Shown here piece after piece: positions 7,816 to 9,422 of a stretch of 9,422 nucleotides of DNA. This DNA is from Alphaproteobacteria bacterium (lineage in GTDB: Bacteria > Pseudomonadota > Alphaproteobacteria > Rhodospirillales > Rhodospirillaceae). Location of the stretch: positions 1-9,422 of the forward strand of contig QKGW01000135.1 in the NCBI GenBank assembly GCA_003250275.1. The letters run 5' to 3'. How positions within the stretch are numbered: the stretch's first letter is position 1; each line of letters starts with the position of its first letter. Made by a program: the position numbers and the translations under genes. Below the pieces are notes generated by a model. It made no database searches, was not told the DNA's origin, and worked only from the letters and a program-made list of their open reading frames with translations.

Positions 7816-7904
7816 GTCTTGGGTGGACGCAGACTGCGGCCGCGGCAGCTTCTCACCCGCGAGCGCGCAGTCGCGCGCGTGAAACCGGGCGGTGCCGTCC
7901 ACCG
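7816..7904 (-). ncRNA. Structured leader core, copy 1 (candidate cis-regulatory RNA)
   Basis: It aligns without gaps to 8992-9080, with about 10 differences in 89 positions. GGTGGACG at one end pairs with CGTCCACC at the other (7822-7829 with 7896-7903), giving an 8-bp closing stem. Inside, in - strand sense, are ACC-GCCC-GGT, GCGCGC-GACT-GCGCGC, and CGCGG-(GTGAGAAGCTG)-CCGCG. Two adjacent differences fall in the loop of the first small hairpin. Its class is unknown. Confidence 0.5.
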
Positions 7905-7947
7905 CCGCTCCCGACTGGCTGGGTTCGCCTTCGGGTGATCCACGCCA

Positions 7948-7970
7948 CGCCCGGACCACAGTTCCGGGCG
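7948..7970 (-). ncRNA. Leader hairpin, copy 1
   Basis: CGCCCGGA and TCCGGGCG form a perfect 8-bp stem around a 7-nt loop, ACTGTGG on the - strand. The same hairpin occurs in copy 2 at 9122-9144. CTGTGG also recurs at the presumed start of the leader (8070-8062). Confidence 0.5.
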
Positions 7971-8061
7971 TTCCCCTATGCGCCGACGGAGCCCAACGGC
8001 CCCGATCTCCCGTCGCCCGCCCGCCCACCGGGATGACGACGTTCCGACGCGAGGCATCTTG

Positions 8062-8103
8062 TACCACAGGTTTGCCTTATTTCCCCAAGGATTCCGCCAT
8101 ATT
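8062..8103 (-). promoter_or_regulatory. Promoter-like block of the intact OadG-like gene
   Basis: In - strand order: AATATGGC (8103-8096), CCTTGGGG (8090-8083), AATAAGGCA (8081-8073) and CCTGTGGTA (8070-8062). Copy 2 has the same order and spacing to within a base. TGGCGGAATCCTTGG (8099-8085) resembles a sigma-54 -24/-12 element, but the -12 GC is GG in both copies, so that reading is weak. No good sigma-70 pair was seen. The conservation is clear; which factor uses it is not. Confidence 0.4.
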
Positions 8104-8182
8104 TGCGGCGAAAACGTGTCATAATCTCCGAATTCCCATGATTTATTATTTTATTTCAATGCATTAATGACGTTCTTCGGGC

Positions 8183-8200
8183 TGCCTTATTTGCCTTATT
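8183..8200. repeat. Tandem 9-bp repeats TGCCTTATT (x2)
   Basis: Two perfect head-to-tail copies. A third exact copy is at 8073-8081, next to the promoter-like block. On the - strand the unit reads AATAAGGCA. They are probable protein-binding sites. The offset matches the degenerate triplet at 9346-9372 in copy 2. Confidence 0.6.
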
Positions 8201-8283
8201 TACGGTGCCACAGACAACGCCGCACGCGTATATGCATACCTTGGATTGTATCCCCAAGGGTGGATTCGCAGTATCAATGGCTG

Positions 8284-8304
8284 AATAAGGCAAATATGGC
8301 GGAT
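8284..8304 (+). repeat. Inverted repeat pair AATAAGGCA / AATATGGCG
   Basis: Two adjacent 9-bp units, AATAAGGCA (8284-8292, exact inverse of TGCCTTATT) and AATATGGCG (8293-8301). The stretch 8290-8304 is the reverse complement of 8091-8106 less one base. The units thus appear in both orientations around the AT-rich segment. Confidence 0.55.
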
Positions 8305-8397
8305 CGCCCGGAAAGACCGGGTTCCGGCGGCGCGCACAGCGAAACCGGCACAGGGGTCCGCGCCGGATGCCTCTCTCGCAGGGGGGCGCAGATACGA

Positions 8398-8429
8398 AAA
8401 CGGCGGCGCGATCGCTCGCGCCGCCGTTT
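8398..8429 (-). terminator. Rho-independent terminator of the second OadG-like copy
   Basis: The same perfect 14-bp stem and TCGC loop as at 7220-7251, inside a 37-nt exact duplicate (8395-8431). On the - strand it ends in TTTT. It lies about 20 nt past the former stop codon TAA (8451-8449). Confidence 0.85.
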
Positions 8430-8448
8430 CCTTTGAAAGGCTGTCGCC

Positions 8449-8887
8449 TTACTTCGTCTTGACCGTCCCGAGCGGGGAAACCGCAGACGGCGCCTTCGCG
8501 CCGTGCGACGCGTAGATCGACTGACGACCCGTTGTCGCGGCCCGGAATGGTGACCGTCACATTGCGCACCTGGCCGCCCATGACCTGGACAGCCGCGGCA
8601 ATGATGACCGCCAGCGGGATTTCCTCAGCAACAGGGGCCGCCGCCACGGGCTTGGCGGCGGAAGCCGCCGGAGCAGCCTTAGGGGCGGCCTCAGCTTTTT
8701 TTGACGCGGACGCCTTGGCGAAGTAGACGCCGACGATCGAAGTCGCGGCCCAGATGCCGATCAGCGCGGTCATCACGATGATGAAGCCGAGCAGACCGCC
8801 TTCCCACGGCGCGAGGCCGAGAGTATCCGTCTCGGCGGTTTGGGCGATCTGCGCGACCGCCTGGGTGGTTTCAAGAATCACGCTCAT
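8449..8887 (-). pseudogene. OadG/MmdD-like membrane protein, second copy, frameshifted near the 3' end
   Basis: ATG 8887 has the same GGAGAG (9-nt spacer) and start context as copy 1. Residues 1-119 are a full paralogue: membrane helix (LLGFIIVMTALIGI), KKAEAAPKAAPAASAAKP linker, EEIPLAVIIAAAVQVMGG, VTVTIPGRDN. Between 8531 and 8530 it lacks 17 nt that copy 1 has, the codons for VTWTS plus two bases. The old tail (GRQSIYASHG, ending KTK and TAA at 8451-8449) is still present but out of frame. The current frame continues through the terminator to a TGA at 8158-8156, giving 243 codons of low-complexity tail. The conserved Trp is lost and the GR-x2-I-x2-SH motif is not translated. It could still make a truncated membrane anchor; recent inactivation is the simplest reading. 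Confidence 0.75.
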
Positions 8888-8991
8888 AGTTACACGCTCT
8901 CCATCGAGGGTTCCGGTGGCGCGCCCGCGCGGCCGGGGCCGCACGCACGCACCGATTCGCCCGGAAGCTCAGCTCCCGAGCGACGCCGTAA

Positions 8992-9080
8992 GTCTTCGGT
9001 GGACGTAGACAGCGGCCGCGGCAGCTTCTCACCCGCGGTATCGCAGTCACGCGCGTGAAACCGAACGGTGCCGTCCACCG
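8992..9080 (-). ncRNA. Structured leader core, copy 2 (candidate cis-regulatory RNA)
   Basis: CGGTGGACG (- strand, 9080-9072) pairs with CGTCCACCG (9005-8997) in a 9-bp closing stem, one pair longer than in copy 1. Inside are ACC-GTTC-GGT and CCGCGG-(GTGAGAAGCTG)-CCGCGG, a 6-bp stem where copy 1 has 5. The GACT-loop hairpin of copy 1 is weaker here. Function unknown. Confidence 0.5.
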
Positions 9081-9121
9081 TAACCCTTGGCCGCTTGCGC
9101 CGCCCTGGATGGTCCACGCCT

Positions 9122-9144
9122 CGCCCGGGCCACAGTTCCGGGCG
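9122..9144 (-). ncRNA. Leader hairpin, copy 2
   Basis: CGCCCGG and CCGGGCG form a 7-bp stem. The eighth pair of copy 1 (A-T) is A/C here. The ACTGTGG loop sequence is kept. Confidence 0.45.
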
Positions 9145-9233
9145 CTCACCTCGCGCTTCGCAGGAGGCCGAAGCCACCGGCAGCGCCATCTCCCGCCCAC
9201 CGGGAAAGGCGCACACGACGCGCACGACGTTGA

Positions 9234-9275
9234 TACCACAGGTTTGCCCGAATCCCCAAGGAAAATGCCATATTT
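9234..9275 (-). promoter_or_regulatory. Promoter-like block of the second copy
   Basis: In - strand order: AATATGGC (9274-9267), CCTTGGGG (9261-9254), ATTCGGGC (9253-9246) and CCTGTGGTA (9242-9234). TGGCATTTTCCTTGG (9270-9256) is closer to the sigma-54 consensus than copy 1 because it has TGGCA, but again has GG where the -12 GC should be. Confidence 0.4.
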
Positions 9276-9345
9276 ATGTCTATATTCCGCCCCAATTTCA
9301 GGACTGCACCGAGGATTTCTGCGGTTTTCTCCGGCACAGAGAGTC

Positions 9346-9372
9346 CGCCCTATTTGCCGTAATTGCCCAACT
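9346..9372. repeat. Three degenerate 9-bp repeats upstream of the second copy
   Basis: CGCCCTATT, TGCCGTAAT and TGCCCAACT follow one another with a 9-bp period, each differing from TGCCTTATT at two to three positions. They lie at the position equivalent to the perfect pair at 8183-8200. Beyond them to 9422 I see nothing I can name. Confidence 0.4.
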
Positions 9373-9422
9373 TCAGAGGCTTGCGGGGTTGTTTGCGGAA
9401 TCGCCAAACCGCCGGTTGGGTC

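Larger units (their letters stand above)
7721..8070 (-). promoter_or_regulatory. Conserved ~350-nt leader of the intact OadG-like gene
   Basis: This non-coding stretch separates the start codon from the promoter-like block. Landmarks in - strand order are CCTGTGGTA (8070-8062), a variable segment, the hairpin at 7970-7948, the 89-nt core at 7904-7816, a variable GC-rich segment, and a conserved 5'-UTR end with GGAGAG. The copy-2 leader has the same order and nearly the same length (355 nt). Frames are open in places, but indels between blocks change frame and most substitutions in the core would alter residues, so I read it as RNA or regulatory DNA. I find no match to a riboswitch class I know. 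Confidence 0.6.
8104..8397. other. Intergenic control region between the two modules, partly AT-rich
   Basis: No supported gene. 8125-8168 is strongly AT-rich (for example ATTTATTATTTTATTTCAAT), unlike the rest of the window. The region carries three of the four exact TGCCTTATT copies (8183-8191, 8192-8200, and inverted at 8284-8292). It also has a dyad CCTTGG-N9-CCAAGG (8239-8259), whose right half repeats the CCCCAAGG of the promoter block, and a small hairpin CCCGG-AAAGA-CCGGG (8307-8321). A + strand frame at 8167-8436 is open but has no ribosome site or recognisable protein. Confidence 0.55.
8888..9242 (-). promoter_or_regulatory. Conserved ~355-nt leader of the second OadG-like copy
   Basis: Same order of blocks as the copy-1 leader: CCTGTGGTA (9242-9234), hairpin (9144-9122), 89-nt core (9080-8992), variable segment, then the GGAGAG start region (8902-8897). 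The stretches 8910-8991 and 9145-9233 match copy 1 poorly, so conservation is limited to the blocks. No gene was recognised in it. Confidence 0.55.
7217..9372 (-). repeat. Two direct copies of a ~1.17-kb module (OadG-like gene, leader and control region)
   Basis: Copy 1 spans about 7217-8200 and copy 2 about 8395-9372. Matching landmarks keep nearly the same offset: terminator 7220/8398, start codon 7720/8887, leader core 7816/8992, hairpin 7948/9122, TACCACAGG 8062/9234 and 9-bp repeats 8183/9346. Similarity is patchy. The terminator (37 nt), a 36-nt block near the gene's 3' end (7307-7342 and 8488-8523) and the linker coding region are identical or nearly so. The membrane-helix coding region and the stretch between leader core and start codon have diverged. 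Confidence 0.85.

Noticed and set aside
7723..7902. Small - strand frame starting GTG in the leader core and ending in TAA 2 nt before the OadG-like start (59 codons; 62 in copy 2 at 8890-9078)
   Set aside because: Both copies have it, each with a purine-rich stretch before the GTG, so a coupled leader peptide was considered. However, nearly all core differences change residues and the downstream half is not conserved, except for the last codons that include the GGAGAG site. RNA or DNA conservation explains it better.
7721..8070. Known riboswitch (cobalamin, SAM, glycine or FMN) in the leader
   Set aside because: I compared remembered consensus boxes (for example the cobalamin B12 box GCCACTG and FMN core strings) and none is present in either copy.
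8062..8304. CRISPR-like array
   Set aside because: The repeated units are 9 bp, in both orientations, with irregular spacing and no uniform spacers.
8167..8436. + strand 89-codon frame in the intergenic control region
   Set aside because: It spans the repeats and the - strand terminator, has no ribosome site, and its translation is Arg-rich with no recognisable features.

Overview
The window is very GC-rich apart from one intergenic stretch. Codon use, gene content and the N-terminal family of the helicase fit an alphaproteobacterium, most like the Rhodospirillales. This placement is an inference from protein style, not from a marker gene.

Left two thirds (1-7201, all + strand): (i) the C-terminal part of a c-di-GMP response regulator (end of a receiver-like domain, DUF3369, degenerate GGDEF, intact EAL), cut by the window edge; (ii) a DinG/XPD-family Fe-S DNA helicase; (iii) a QmcA-type SPFH/stomatin membrane protein with (iv) its usual partner, a short NfeD protein, about 2 nt downstream; (v) an unrecognised coiled-coil protein. 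A perfect GC-rich hairpin at 7220-7251 ends this block and faces the convergent - strand genes.

Right third (7217-9422, - strand): two direct copies of one module, offset by about 1.17 kb. Reading along the - strand, each module has short AATAWGGC-type repeats, a conserved promoter-like block, a ~350-nt structured leader, a gene for a small one-helix membrane protein resembling the gamma/delta (OadG/MmdD) subunit of sodium-pumping decarboxylases, and a terminator. The terminators lie in a 37-nt block that is identical in both copies. The window-proximal copy (7271-7720) is intact. The distal copy (8449-8887) lost 17 nt near its 3' end, so its C-terminal tail is out of frame and no stop codon occurs before the terminator. 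No decarboxylase alpha or beta subunit is present, so these look like orphan, monocistronic genes.

The most unusual content is non-coding. An 89-nt leader core is aligned without gaps and differs at about 10 positions between modules. It is closed by an 8-9 bp long-range stem and preceded by a second conserved hairpin. An exact 9-mer, TGCCTTATT, occurs four times in about 220 bp upstream of the intact copy. Together these suggest a duplicated, regulated unit whose cis-acting RNA and operators are conserved better than parts of the protein. I cannot assign the leader to a known riboswitch class.
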